Assembly (NCBI GenBank): GCA_027587225.1
Contig: JAPDDQ010000022.1
Coordinates: forward strand, 50,280-114,279
Reading direction: 5' to 3'
Length of the DNA: 64,000 bases
Source: Solirubrobacter taibaiensis
GTDB lineage: Bacteria > Actinomycetota > Thermoleophilia > Solirubrobacterales > Solirubrobacteraceae
Each line of letters opens with the position of its first letter. Positions within the stretch are counted from its first letter, which is position 1. A model generated the notes under the pieces. The model saw nothing but the letters and a program-made list of their open reading frames with translations. It was not told the DNA's origin and made no database searches. Position numbers and translations under genes: made by a program. This document shows, in pieces, positions 40,754-48,456 of the stretch.

Positions 40754-42079
40754 ATGGCGGCCGCGACACGGATGCCGAGCCGGCAGCTCGCCGAGTTGAG
40801 CGGGCTCGCCGCGATCGTCGGCGTCGTCGCCGCGCTCGGCGCCTGGGTGTTCCTCGAGGCCGTCCACCAGCTCCAGGTCGGCCTGTTCGAGGATCTGCCG
40901 GACGCGCTGGGGTATGACGACGGCGCGCCGGTCTGGTGGCCGTTGCCCATCGCCGGGATCGCGGGGCTGATCGTCGCGTACGCGATCGCGCGGCTTCCGG
41001 GCCGTGGCGGCCATTCCCCGGTCGGCGGGCTGAGCACCGGCGCGACACTCCCGGCGCACCTGCCCAGCGTCGTGCTCGCGGGCCTCGGGACGATCGGGTT
41101 CGGCCTCGTGCTCGGGCCGGAAGGGCCGCTGATCGCGATCGGCGGCGCGCTCGGCCTGCTGGCGATGCGGTTGCTGCGCTCGGACGCGCCGCCGGAGCTG
41201 GCCACGCTGGTGGCCGCGTGCGGGACGTTCTCGGCGATGGCGCTGATCTTCGAGTCACCGGTGATCGCCGCGGTGCTGATGATCGAGGCCAGCGGACTCG
41301 GCGGCCAGCGGATGAAGCTGCTGCTCGTGCCCGGGCTGCTGGCGGCGGGGATCGGGTCGCTCGTCTCGATCGGCCTCGGCTCGTTCGGTGGCCTCAGCGA
41401 CGCGGACTACGCGATCGGGACGATGCCGTTGCCGGACTTCGACCGCCCGGACGTGATCGACTTCCTGTGGACGGTGCCACTGGCCGCGGCGGTCGCGCTC
41501 GGGACGTTTGCCATCTTCACCCTCGCGCGCCGGGTGGAGCCGGTGGTGACGCCGCGCCCGTTCGTCGCGCTCCCGCTCGCGGGCCTGTGCGTGGCCGGGC
41601 TGGCGATCGCGTTCTCCGAGGTGGCGGACAAGCCGCAGAGCGACGTGCTGTTCTCGGGCCAGGACCAGCTCCCGGGCCTGCTGAGCGGCGCGGCGACCTG
41701 GTCGCTCGGCGCGCTCGCGCTGCTGATGGTGTGCAAGGGCGTCGCCTGGACGATCTCGCTCGCGAGCTTCCGCGGCGGCCCGACGTTCCCGGCGCTGTTC
41801 CTGGGCGCGACGGCGGGCGTGATGGCCTCACATCTGCCCGGCTTCGACCTCACGCCCGCGGTCGCCGTCGGGTTCGGCGCGGCCGTCGTCGCCGTCCTGC
41901 AGTTGCCACTCTCCGCCGTGATCCTCGCGCTGCTGCTGACCGCGCAGTCCGGCCCCGGCGCCGCGCCGCTCGTGATCGTGGGCGTGGTCACCGCCTACCT
42001 GACGACGGTCGCCCTCAATCGCACCTCATCCGAACCGGATGATGCCCGCACCGCCGCCTCCGGCGACCGTCGGGAGTGA
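40754..42079 (+). CDS. ClC-family chloride channel/transporter
   Basis: A 441-residue integral membrane protein of the voltage-gated ClC family. The gating-glutamate motif GPEGP lies in LVLGPEGPLIAIGGALG, and SFRGGPTFPALFLGA is the GxFxP motif. Ten or more hydrophobic helices cover the length. The first selectivity motif (GSGIP) is replaced by GGLSTG, and no cytoplasmic CBS domains are present. It exchanges or conducts chloride and may move protons. The ATG at 40754 is preferred because GAGGG lies 8 bases before it; a GTG nine bases earlier is inside that site. It overlaps the region before glutamate decarboxylase, 26 bases upstream of it. Confidence 0.9.
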   Translation: MAAATRMPSRQLAELSGLAAIVGVVAALGAWVFLEAVHQLQVGLFEDLPDALGYDDGAPVWWPLPIAGIAGLIVAYAIARLPGRGGHSPVGGLSTGATLPAHLPSVVLAGLGTIGFGLVLGPEGPLIAIGGALGLLAMRLLRSDAPPELATLVAACGTFSAMALIFESPVIAAVLMIEASGLGGQRMKLLLVPGLLAAGIGSLVSIGLGSFGGLSDADYAIGTMPLPDFDRPDVIDFLWTVPLAAAVALGTFAIFTLARRVEPVVTPRPFVALPLAGLCVAGLAIAFSEVADKPQSDVLFSGQDQLPGLLSGAATWSLGALALLMVCKGVAWTISLASFRGGPTFPALFLGATAGVMASHLPGFDLTPAVAVGFGAAVVAVLQLPLSAVILALLLTAQSGPGAAPLVIVGVVTAYLTTVALNRTSSEPDDARTAASGDRRE

Positions 42080-42105
42080 CTCATCGCCCCAAGGGAGGAA
42101 GCACC

Positions 42106-43500
42106 ATGTCGATCCAACCGGCCACGCCACCTGAGACCACGGCGAGCAACGGGAGTCGCTACGGGAACGCGTTCCTGAGCAGCGACGCGCCGGATCACCG
42201 ACTCCCGGCGGTCGGGATGCCCGCCGACGACGCGATGCGGTTGCTCGGCGAGGAGATCGTGCTCGACGGCATCCCGATGCGCAACCTCGCGACGTTCGTG
42301 ACCACGTGGATGGAACCGCAGGCGCAGCGCGTGATCGCCGACAACCTGCACCGCAACTACATCGACCACGCCGAGTATCCGCAGACGGCGGAGATCGAGC
42401 AGCGCTGCATCCGGATGCTCGCGGACCTCTTCCATGCGCCGGGGGAGACGACCGGAACGCGCACGCAAGGCTCGTCCGAGGCGATCATGCTCGGGGCGCT
42501 CTCGCTCAAGTGGAAGTGGCGCGCGCGCCGCGAGGCGGCGGGCAAGTCCACGGACCGGCCGAACCTGGTGTTCGGGGGCGACGTCCACGTGGTGTGGGAG
42601 AAGTTCTGCCGCTACTTCGACGTCGAGCCGCGGATCATCCCGCTGCAGAGCCACAAGTTCACCATCGGGCCCGAGGACGTCGAGCCGCACGTCGACGAGA
42701 ACACGATCGGGGTCGCCGCCGTCCTCGGCACGACGTTCACCGGCCACGCCGACGACATCGTCGGCATCGACGCGCTGCTGACCCGCCTGCGCGACGAGCG
42801 CGGCCTGGACGTGCCGCTGCACATCGACGGCGCCAGCGGCGGCTTCGTGTGGCCGTTCCTGTATCCGGACTCGGCGTGGGACTTCCGCCTCGACAACGTG
42901 CGCTCGATCAACGTCTCGGGCCACAAGTACGGCCTCGTCTATCCGGGCCTCGGGTGGCTGATCTTTCGCGAGCGCTCCGACCTGCCCGAGGATCTCGTGT
43001 TCTACGAGAACTACCTCGGCAAGCGCGACATGACGTTCACGCTGAACTTCTCGACCGGCTCGAGCATGGTCCTGGCCCAGTACTACAACTTCATCCGCTA
43101 CGGGCACGAGGGCTACCGCTACATCATGGAGACGATGCAGCTCAACGCCCGTGCGCTGGCGGCCGCGCTCGTCGCGCAGGGTGACTTCGAGCTGGTGGGC
43201 CCGGACGGCGCCGAGCAGCTGCCGCTCGTGGCCTTCAAACTCGCCGAGGAGCGCAACTTCGACGAGTTCGACATCGCCTCGCAACTCGCGGCCGAGCGCG
43301 GCTGGATGCTCCCGGCGTACACGCTCCCGCCCAACGCCGAGCACGTGACGATCATGCGCGCACTGGTCAAGCGCTCGCTCGGCCACTCACTCGCGACCAC
43401 GCTCGCCCGGGACATCGCCGACGCGGTCCAGACGCTGTCGGTCAAGGGCGGCCTGCACGAGCTCGACCGTCAGCGGGTCAAGACCGGCACCGGCTACTGA
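42106..43500 (+). CDS. gadB: Glutamate decarboxylase (PLP-dependent)
   Basis: A 464-residue group II PLP decarboxylase. It has NLATFVTTWMEPQAQRVI, IDHAEYPQTAEIEQRC, GTRTQGSSEAIMLG (substrate and PLP phosphate site), HIDGASGGFVWPF with the PLP-binding Asp, and the Schiff-base lysine K274 in NVSGHKYGLVYPG. All are characteristic of bacterial GadA/GadB. It converts glutamate to 4-aminobutyrate, using up a cytoplasmic proton. AAGGGAGG precedes the ATG at 42106, making it better than an in-frame ATG 30 bases upstream. It is on the same strand as, and 26 bases after, the ClC gene: the E. coli acid-resistance combination. No glutamate/GABA antiporter is visible here. Confidence 0.94.
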   Translation: MSIQPATPPETTASNGSRYGNAFLSSDAPDHRLPAVGMPADDAMRLLGEEIVLDGIPMRNLATFVTTWMEPQAQRVIADNLHRNYIDHAEYPQTAEIEQRCIRMLADLFHAPGETTGTRTQGSSEAIMLGALSLKWKWRARREAAGKSTDRPNLVFGGDVHVVWEKFCRYFDVEPRIIPLQSHKFTIGPEDVEPHVDENTIGVAAVLGTTFTGHADDIVGIDALLTRLRDERGLDVPLHIDGASGGFVWPFLYPDSAWDFRLDNVRSINVSGHKYGLVYPGLGWLIFRERSDLPEDLVFYENYLGKRDMTFTLNFSTGSSMVLAQYYNFIRYGHEGYRYIMETMQLNARALAAALVAQGDFELVGPDGAEQLPLVAFKLAEERNFDEFDIASQLAAERGWMLPAYTLPPNAEHVTIMRALVKRSLGHSLATTLARDIADAVQTLSVKGGLHELDRQRVKTGTGY

Positions 43501-43509
43501 GCCGGAGCC

Positions 43510-44067
43510 GTGGCGCGCTGGATGGCGGCGCTGTTCGCCGCCGGGTCGCTGTGCTTCCTGCTCGGGCCGTTCCCGGGCTACGTCGACCTGGTCGGCCCCG
43601 GCGCGGCCGCCGCGACGTTCTTCGTCGGCTCGCTGTGTTTCACCGCCGGCGCCGCGCTCCAGGCCTGGGTGGAGCGCGGCGCGGCGGCGCTCGTGCAGCT
43701 CGCGGGCACGCTGTTCTTCAACGTCACGACGTTCCGGGCGCTGGATACGCAGCTCTCGAACCCGGATTACGACGCGCTGGTCTGGCGGCCCGATGCGTTC
43801 GGCTCGGTGTGCTTCCTGGTCTCAGGCGTGCTGGCGTTCCGGGCTGACCGGCACCGGTGGGCGGGGGTGAATCTGCTCGGCTGCGTCTTCTTCGGCGTGG
43901 CAGCGGTGGCGGGCTACGTCGTGCCGGCGTCCGGGTCGACCCTCGACCTCGCGGCGGCGAACTGGAACACGGTGGCGGGCGCGGTGTGCTTCGGGGCGTG
44001 TGCCGTGCACGCGTTCCGCATGGCGAGTCCTCACGCCAGCTCCGCGATCCCCTTGATCGACAAATAG
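43510..44067 (+). CDS. YrhK-domain-like membrane protein
   Basis: A 185-residue membrane protein with about five hydrophobic helices. Repeated FxxGSLCF motifs occur (AAGSLCFLLGPFPGYVDL, FVGSLCFTAGAALQ, FGSVCFLVSG and AVCFGACAVHAF), a pattern of YrhK-domain proteins. GxxxFN(V)TTF in the middle also fits. Function is unknown. The GTG start is 9 bases after the glutamate decarboxylase stop, with GGAG only 3 bases before, so a later ATG at 43522 is possible. Gene order suggests co-transcription with the acid-resistance pair. The 3' end overlaps the convergent GAP-family gene by 37 bases. Confidence 0.78.
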   Translation: MARWMAALFAAGSLCFLLGPFPGYVDLVGPGAAAATFFVGSLCFTAGAALQAWVERGAAALVQLAGTLFFNVTTFRALDTQLSNPDYDALVWRPDAFGSVCFLVSGVLAFRADRHRWAGVNLLGCVFFGVAAVAGYVVPASGSTLDLAAANWNTVAGAVCFGACAVHAFRMASPHASSAIPLIDK

Positions 44068-44696
44068 AGCCCGACACCCCCGAAGATCACGACGATCAAC
44101 CGATCCTCATGAGCGCGCGCGAAGGCCGTCAGCGAATCGAGCATCATCCCGGCCTTGGCCGGCGACCGGATGGCGAGTACGAGCGCGGCGACGGGCAACG
44201 AGAACCAGAGGGCGTTGTACACCCCGACCTGCCAGAGGGCCTTCGGCGTCGACGGCGACCCGGCCGCGATCGCGTTGAGGGCGATCAGGTACAGCAGCCC
44301 CGGGACGTGGGTGGCCACTCCCGCGAGCGCCGCCGCCCAGGGCGACGCGTTCCGCAGCCGCTCGGCGACCGCGGCCGTGCGGCCGCCCTGGCCGGCCCGA
44401 GGACGAGGGCGCGTCAGGCGCCCGCGCTGCACGCCCACGGCGAATCCGAGCGCGGCCACGCCGGCCACGAGGTCGAAGACGGCGGCGAACGTCGACTCGC
44501 CCGCGGTTTTTTGGGCTCCGCCGAAGCCGATCACCACGACGAGCCCGATCCCGACACTCACGACGAACCCGGTCAGCGTGAAGGTCAGCAACGACCGACG
44601 GGCCGTGGCGGAGCGCAGCAGCGCGAGCACGGCGGCCTGACTCGTCGCTGGGCGCACCGCGCTGATCAGACCCAGGATGAGCACTTCGAGGCTCAC
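44031..44696 (-). CDS. GAP/Sap-family transport-like membrane protein
   Basis: A 221-residue protein with six hydrophobic segments. It resembles the GAP (Sap, sulfolipid-1-addressing) family of actinobacteria: an N-terminal LGLISAVRPATSQAAVLALL with the conserved Pro, a TLTGFVVSVGIGLVVVIGF helix, a basic loop near residue 95, and KALWQVGVYNALWFSLPVAALVLAIRSP. In mycobacteria such proteins help move glycolipids to the surface. It is a LysE-like fold by topology, and its cargo is unknown. It is convergent with the YrhK-like gene (37-base overlap). Downstream of its promoter lies the SDR at 44754. Confidence 0.78.
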   Translation of the reverse strand: MSLEVLILGLISAVRPATSQAAVLALLRSATARRSLLTFTLTGFVVSVGIGLVVVIGFGGAQKTAGESTFAAVFDLVAGVAALGFAVGVQRGRLTRPRPRAGQGGRTAAVAERLRNASPWAAALAGVATHVPGLLYLIALNAIAAGSPSTPKALWQVGVYNALWFSLPVAALVLAIRSPAKAGMMLDSLTAFARAHEDRLIVVIFGGVGLYLSIKGIAELA

Positions 44697-44753
44697 TGCC
44701 GGGGGTGATGTTCACGGACGCCGGACCCGGCCGGCCTCATGCAATCGGGGTGA

Positions 44754-45440
44754 TCAGCGCGCCAGGTAGCCGCCGTCGATGATCAGCTCGGTGCCGGTGA
44801 CGAAGCTCGAGTCGTCGCCCGCCAGGAAGGCGATCGCGCCGGAGATCTCGCTGACGTGGGCGCGGCGGCCGAGCGGCGTGAGCGGGACGACGCCGCCCTC
44901 GGGCTCGCTGGCGTTCATCGGCGTGGACACGCCGCCGGGACAGATGGCGTTCACGCGGATGCCGTCGGTCGCGAGCTCGAGCGCCGCGGTCTTGGTCATC
45001 GCGATGATCGCGGCCTTCGACGCCGTGTAGGCGATGTAGCCCTCCGACCCGGTCACGCCGAAGATCGACGCGACATTGATGATCGAGCCGCGGCCGTTGG
45101 CCCGCATGGCCGGGATCGCGGCCTGCATGCCGAGCAGCGTGCCCGTCTGGTTGACCGCGATCAGCCGGTTCCAGGCCTCGAGCGTCTCCTCGACCAGCGG
45201 GTTGACGTGGATGATCCCGGCGTTGTTGACGAGCACGTCCAGCCGCTCCGGCACCGCCGCGGCCCAATCGTCCGGGTTGGTCACGTCGAGGTGGCGATAG
45301 GCGATGCCGAGCCGCGCGGCGGTCTCCTCGCCGAGGTCGTCGAGGACATCGCCGATGATGACCTCGTAGCCCTCAGCGGCCAGGCGCTCCGCGTGCGAGG
45401 CGCCTTGGCCGCGGGCGCCGCCGGTGATCAGCGCGATCAT
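44754..45440 (-). CDS. Short-chain dehydrogenase/reductase (3-alpha-hydroxysteroid DH-like)
   Basis: A 228-residue classical SDR. TGGARGQGASHA is the NAD(P) motif (residues 6-17), followed by HLDVTNPDDW, NNAGI, the Ser of INVASIFG, the catalytic YTASK (Tyr and Lys), and a PGGVSTPM loop. The C-terminus LAGDDSSFVTGTELIIDGGYLAR is typical. It oxidises an alcohol or reduces a ketone. Its ATG overlaps the flavin monooxygenase stop by 4 bases, so the two enzymes probably act in sequence, for example alcohol to ketone to ester. Confidence 0.92.
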   Translation of the reverse strand: MIALITGGARGQGASHAERLAAEGYEVIIGDVLDDLGEETAARLGIAYRHLDVTNPDDWAAAVPERLDVLVNNAGIIHVNPLVEETLEAWNRLIAVNQTGTLLGMQAAIPAMRANGRGSIINVASIFGVTGSEGYIAYTASKAAIIAMTKTAALELATDGIRVNAICPGGVSTPMNASEPEGGVVPLTPLGRRAHVSEISGAIAFLAGDDSSFVTGTELIIDGGYLAR

Positions 45441-46702
45441 CGCGCCACCGCCACGCCGGCCCGGTCGAGCGCCTTGTGCGCGTCCTTGAGCTGCTTGTTC
45501 CAGACCGCGCGCACGATGTCGATGCGCGTGTCCGGGACGTCGATCTCGGCGAAGTGCGCCGCGAGCGCCGACCTGCGCGCCGGGTCGAGCTTGAGCATGC
45601 GCACGACGAGCTCGGTCTGCGTGGAGTAGACCGGGAGCTGCGGGCCGCGCGGGGCGGCGAGGCCGATGAAGTACAGGTGCTCCGCGCCCACCGGCAGCGT
45701 GAGCCCGGCGGTGCGCAGCGGCACGCCGTCGCGCTCGCGAATCGTGCCCGCCTCCAGGAACGGCAGCCGGACGTTGAAGCCGGTCGCCCACAGGATCGTG
45801 TCGAACTCGCGGCTGGTGCCGTCGATGAAGTGCACGGTCTGGCCGTCGAGGCGCTCGATCGCGCCCTTGACGTCGATCCGGCCGTGATGGATCCAGTACG
45901 GCAGCAGGTTGTTGACCACCGGCGGGAGCTCGTTCAGGTTGCGCGTCGCCGGCTCGGGCAGCCCGCGGTACGCGCGCGTCGGCCCGATGATCATGTCCGA
46001 CATGAAGCGGGCGATCCGCTCGTTGACCTTCACCGGCAGCTTGGCCATCCACTTCAGCTCGGCGCGCGGCACGCCGAACACGGCCTTGGGCTGGAACATC
46101 TGCCCGCGGCGGATCGAGATCGTCGACTCCAGCCGGTGGTTGGCGGCATCGACCGCGAGATCGCAGCCGGAGTTGCCGGCGCCGACCGTGAGCACGCGCG
46201 TGCCCTCGATGTCGTCGATCGAGCGGTAGGCGCCGGAGTGGATCTGGCGGCCGGTGAACTCGCCCGGGTAGTCCGGGATGCGCTGGTCCCACAGGTGCCC
46301 GTTGCACACGAGCACGCCGGTGTACCGCCGCGCTTCACCGTCCGAGGTGGTCACGTCCCAGCCGTCGCGGCCGCCGGCGCCGATCGGCGCGACGCGCTCG
46401 ACCCGCACGCCGAAGCGCACGTGGGCGCGCACGCCGGTGGCGTCCGCGAAGCCCTCGAGGTAGCGGCGCATCTGGTCGCGGCTCGGGTACACGGGGTAGT
46501 CCGACGGCATCGGGTAGCCCGCGAACCCCGACAGGTCACGCGAGGTGATCAGGTGCAGCGACTCGTAGTCCGTGTGCCAGTGCCCGCCGACGCGATCGGT
46601 CTGCTCGAAGCAGTCGAACGCGATCCCGTGCCGCTGGAGGACTTCCATCGCTCCGAGGCCGGCCGCGCCGGCCCCGATGACGCAATACCGATCTTCAGCC
46701 AT
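45437..46702 (-). CDS. Flavin-containing monooxygenase (FMO/Baeyer-Villiger-like)
   Basis: A 421-residue NADPH- and FAD-dependent monooxygenase. The FAD motif VIGAGAAGLGA is at residues 8-18, with the GGHWHTDYESLHLITSR loop after it. The FMO fingerprint is FTGRQIHSGAYR near residue 150, and the second dinucleotide motif VGAGNSGCDLAVDAA is near 173. ILWATGFN lies towards the C-terminus. It adds oxygen to ketones, amines or sulfides; together with the coupled SDR, Baeyer-Villiger oxidation is a reasonable guess. It is transcribed away from LysR2, which lies 69 bases upstream on the same strand and may control it. Confidence 0.9.
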   Translation of the reverse strand: MAEDRYCVIGAGAAGLGAMEVLQRHGIAFDCFEQTDRVGGHWHTDYESLHLITSRDLSGFAGYPMPSDYPVYPSRDQMRRYLEGFADATGVRAHVRFGVRVERVAPIGAGGRDGWDVTTSDGEARRYTGVLVCNGHLWDQRIPDYPGEFTGRQIHSGAYRSIDDIEGTRVLTVGAGNSGCDLAVDAANHRLESTISIRRGQMFQPKAVFGVPRAELKWMAKLPVKVNERIARFMSDMIIGPTRAYRGLPEPATRNLNELPPVVNNLLPYWIHHGRIDVKGAIERLDGQTVHFIDGTSREFDTILWATGFNVRLPFLEAGTIRERDGVPLRTAGLTLPVGAEHLYFIGLAAPRGPQLPVYSTQTELVVRMLKLDPARRSALAAHFAEIDVPDTRIDIVRAVWNKQLKDAHKALDRAGVAVAR

Positions 46703-46771
46703 GTCCGGCAGACTGCCGTGGCCGCGCCGCGCCGTCCATTGCCGATGCGCGACGCTCGCTAAAGGGTGCGC

Positions 46772-47683
46772 CTATACCTCTTCGAGCGCGAGGTGCTGCT
46801 CAATGGTGCCGATCAGCGCCGTCATGGCTGCTGAGGCGGGCGCGCCGCGGGGCGTGATGAACGCGAAGCGCTCCATCAGCGGCGGGTCCAGCGGCACCCA
46901 CGCGACCCGGTCGGCGAGGCCGAGGTCGTCGATCAGCGACCGCGAGGCGATCGTGTCGCCGACGCCGCGCACCACCAGGTCGAGCGCGGCCGCGGGTGAT
47001 TCGACCTCCACGATCGGCTCGAGCCGCACGTCGGCGTCCGCGGCGCGGTCGTGGAGCTGGCGCCGGGTCGGGTCGTCGTCGCCCGCCAGCACTTCGGGGA
47101 GCACGAGCTGTGCCGCCGCGAGCTGCTGGATCGACCGCGGCTCGCCGCGCAGGCGGTCGCCGTCGGCGGTGATGTAGACCGCCTCGGTCGTCCACACCCG
47201 CTCGCCGACGACCAGCCCGCGCGCATCGACCGGCAGCGCGACGAGCCCGGCTTCGAGCTCACCGCGGCGCACCGCGTCCGCCGTCTCGGTCGAGTTGCGG
47301 CTGATGATCCGCAGGCGCACGCCGGGGTACTGGCGCCGGAAGTCGGCGATCGCGGCGCCCAGCCGGTGATGGTGGGCGGTCGAGAAGGTGCCGAACGCGA
47401 CCGTCCCGGACACGATCGCGCCCGCGTCGCGCACGGCCTCCTCGGCGTCGCGCGCCGCCGCCACCGCGCGTTCCGCCCGCGGGACCAACAGCCGCCCGGC
47501 GTCGGTGAGCACCAGACCACGGTTCGTCCGCAGGAACAGCGGGACGCCGAGACCCTGCTCGAGCCGTCGCAGCTGCTCGGACAGGCTGGGTTGTGACACG
47601 AAGCACGCCTCCGCGGCGCCCGACACCGAGCCGCGCTCCACCGCCGCGAGGAAGTACCGCAGCTGCTGCAGCGTCATCAGCAT
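46772..47683 (-). CDS. LysR-family regulator (LysR2)
   Basis: A 303-residue LysR protein. The DNA-binding segment is LQQLRYFLAAVERGSVSGAAEACFVSQPSLSEQLRRLE (residues 5-42), followed by the linker helix and an effector domain from about 92, with a CynR/OxyR-like layout. It diverges from the SDR at 47767 (83-base gap) and precedes the FMO/SDR pair on its own strand, so either could be its target. No ribosome-binding site is present. TACCCT lies 6 bases before the ATG, consistent with a leaderless transcript. A GGCATGCC palindrome with flanking TATA/CTAT (47694-47712) may be its operator. Confidence 0.9.
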   Translation of the reverse strand: MLMTLQQLRYFLAAVERGSVSGAAEACFVSQPSLSEQLRRLEQGLGVPLFLRTNRGLVLTDAGRLLVPRAERAVAAARDAEEAVRDAGAIVSGTVAFGTFSTAHHHRLGAAIADFRRQYPGVRLRIISRNSTETADAVRRGELEAGLVALPVDARGLVVGERVWTTEAVYITADGDRLRGEPRSIQQLAAAQLVLPEVLAGDDDPTRRQLHDRAADADVRLEPIVEVESPAAALDLVVRGVGDTIASRSLIDDLGLADRVAWVPLDPPLMERFAFITPRGAPASAAMTALIGTIEQHLALEEV

Positions 47684-47689
47684 TCGCGC

Positions 47690-47712
47690 AGGGTATAGGC
47701 ATGCCCTCTATC
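47690..47712. promoter_or_regulatory. LysR2 promoter (-10 TACCCT) and operator-like palindrome
   Basis: On the minus strand TACCCT (47695-47690) is exactly 6 bases before the LysR2 ATG. Overlapping it on the plus strand is TATAG-GCATGCC-CTCTAT, centred on the perfect palindrome GGCATGCC, with a LysR-like T-N11-A layout. Autoregulation by occluding the -10 box is plausible. Confidence 0.4.
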
Positions 47713-47766
47713 GGGCCTCGGACATCGATGATGGACGCGGTCGCCCGCGCGAGGGAGGCTTGCGGC

Positions 47767-48456
47767 ATGAGCAACGTCGCCGTCGTCACGGGCGCCGCGA
47801 GCGGCATGGGCCGCGCCTGCGCCGAACGCTTCCTCGCGGAGGGGTACAGCGTCGCCGCGCTGGATCTCACGGCGGCGACGATCGACGGGGCGCTCGCGGT
47901 CACTGCCGACATCACCGACCCCGCGGACGTGGCCGCCGCGATCGAGCGTACGGTGGCCGAGCTCGGCCCGCTCAAGGCCGTCGTCAACGCCGCCGGCGTC
48001 TACCCGCCGACGACGCTGGAGACCGCGTCGACCGAGCTCTACCGACGCGTGTTCGACGTCAACGTCCTCGGGACGGTGCTCGTCACCCAGGCCGCCGCGC
48101 CGCACCTCGTGGACGGCGCGGCCGTCGTCAACTTCGCCTCGATCGACGCGTTCGTGCCGTCGCCGGGGCAGCTGCTGTACTGCGCGTCGAAGGCGGCGGT
48201 GGTCGCGTTGACGCGCTCACTGGCGCTCGAGCTGGCCCCGCGCGTGCGCGTGAACGCGCTCGCCCCAGGCTGGGTGGACACGCCCGGCAACAAGGCCACG
48301 GGGCGGATGGAGGCGGCGCTGGCCGAAGTGCCGCTCGGCCGCGCGGCGACACCGGAGGAGATGGCCGACCTGGTGTGGTTTCTGGCGGGCGGCGGAGGCG
48401 CCGCCTACGTCACCGGCGAGACGCTCACCGCCACGGGCGGCAGCGCGTTCCGTTGA
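47767..48456 (+). CDS. Short-chain dehydrogenase/reductase
   Basis: A 229-residue classical SDR. TGAASGMGRACA is the cofactor motif (residues 8-19), followed by ADITDPADV, NAAGVYPP (replacing NNAG), the Ser in VNFASIDAF, the catalytic YCASK, and LAPGWVDTPGNKATG. The C-terminus AAYVTGETLTATGGSAFR ends in TGG rather than the usual DGG. GAGGGAGG lies 8 bases before the ATG at 47767, which settles the start against a longer frame from 47593 that overlaps LysR2. It is divergent from LysR2, which probably regulates it. The stop abuts the histidine-kinase stop. Confidence 0.9.
   Translation: MSNVAVVTGAASGMGRACAERFLAEGYSVAALDLTAATIDGALAVTADITDPADVAAAIERTVAELGPLKAVVNAAGVYPPTTLETASTELYRRVFDVNVLGTVLVTQAAAPHLVDGAAVVNFASIDAFVPSPGQLLYCASKAAVVALTRSLALELAPRVRVNALAPGWVDTPGNKATGRMEAALAEVPLGRAATPEEMADLVWFLAGGGGAAYVTGETLTATGGSAFR

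Noticed and set aside
44507..44513. A T run in GC-rich DNA, possible terminator
   Set aside because: It lies inside the GAP-family coding frame (reads as Lys/Thr codons on the minus strand) with no stem before it.
46770..47700. The 9-mer GGTATAGGC at both ends of lysR2
   Set aside because: The downstream copy is made by the last codons and stop of the gene, so the match is probably chance; only the upstream copy is kept as part of an operator candidate.
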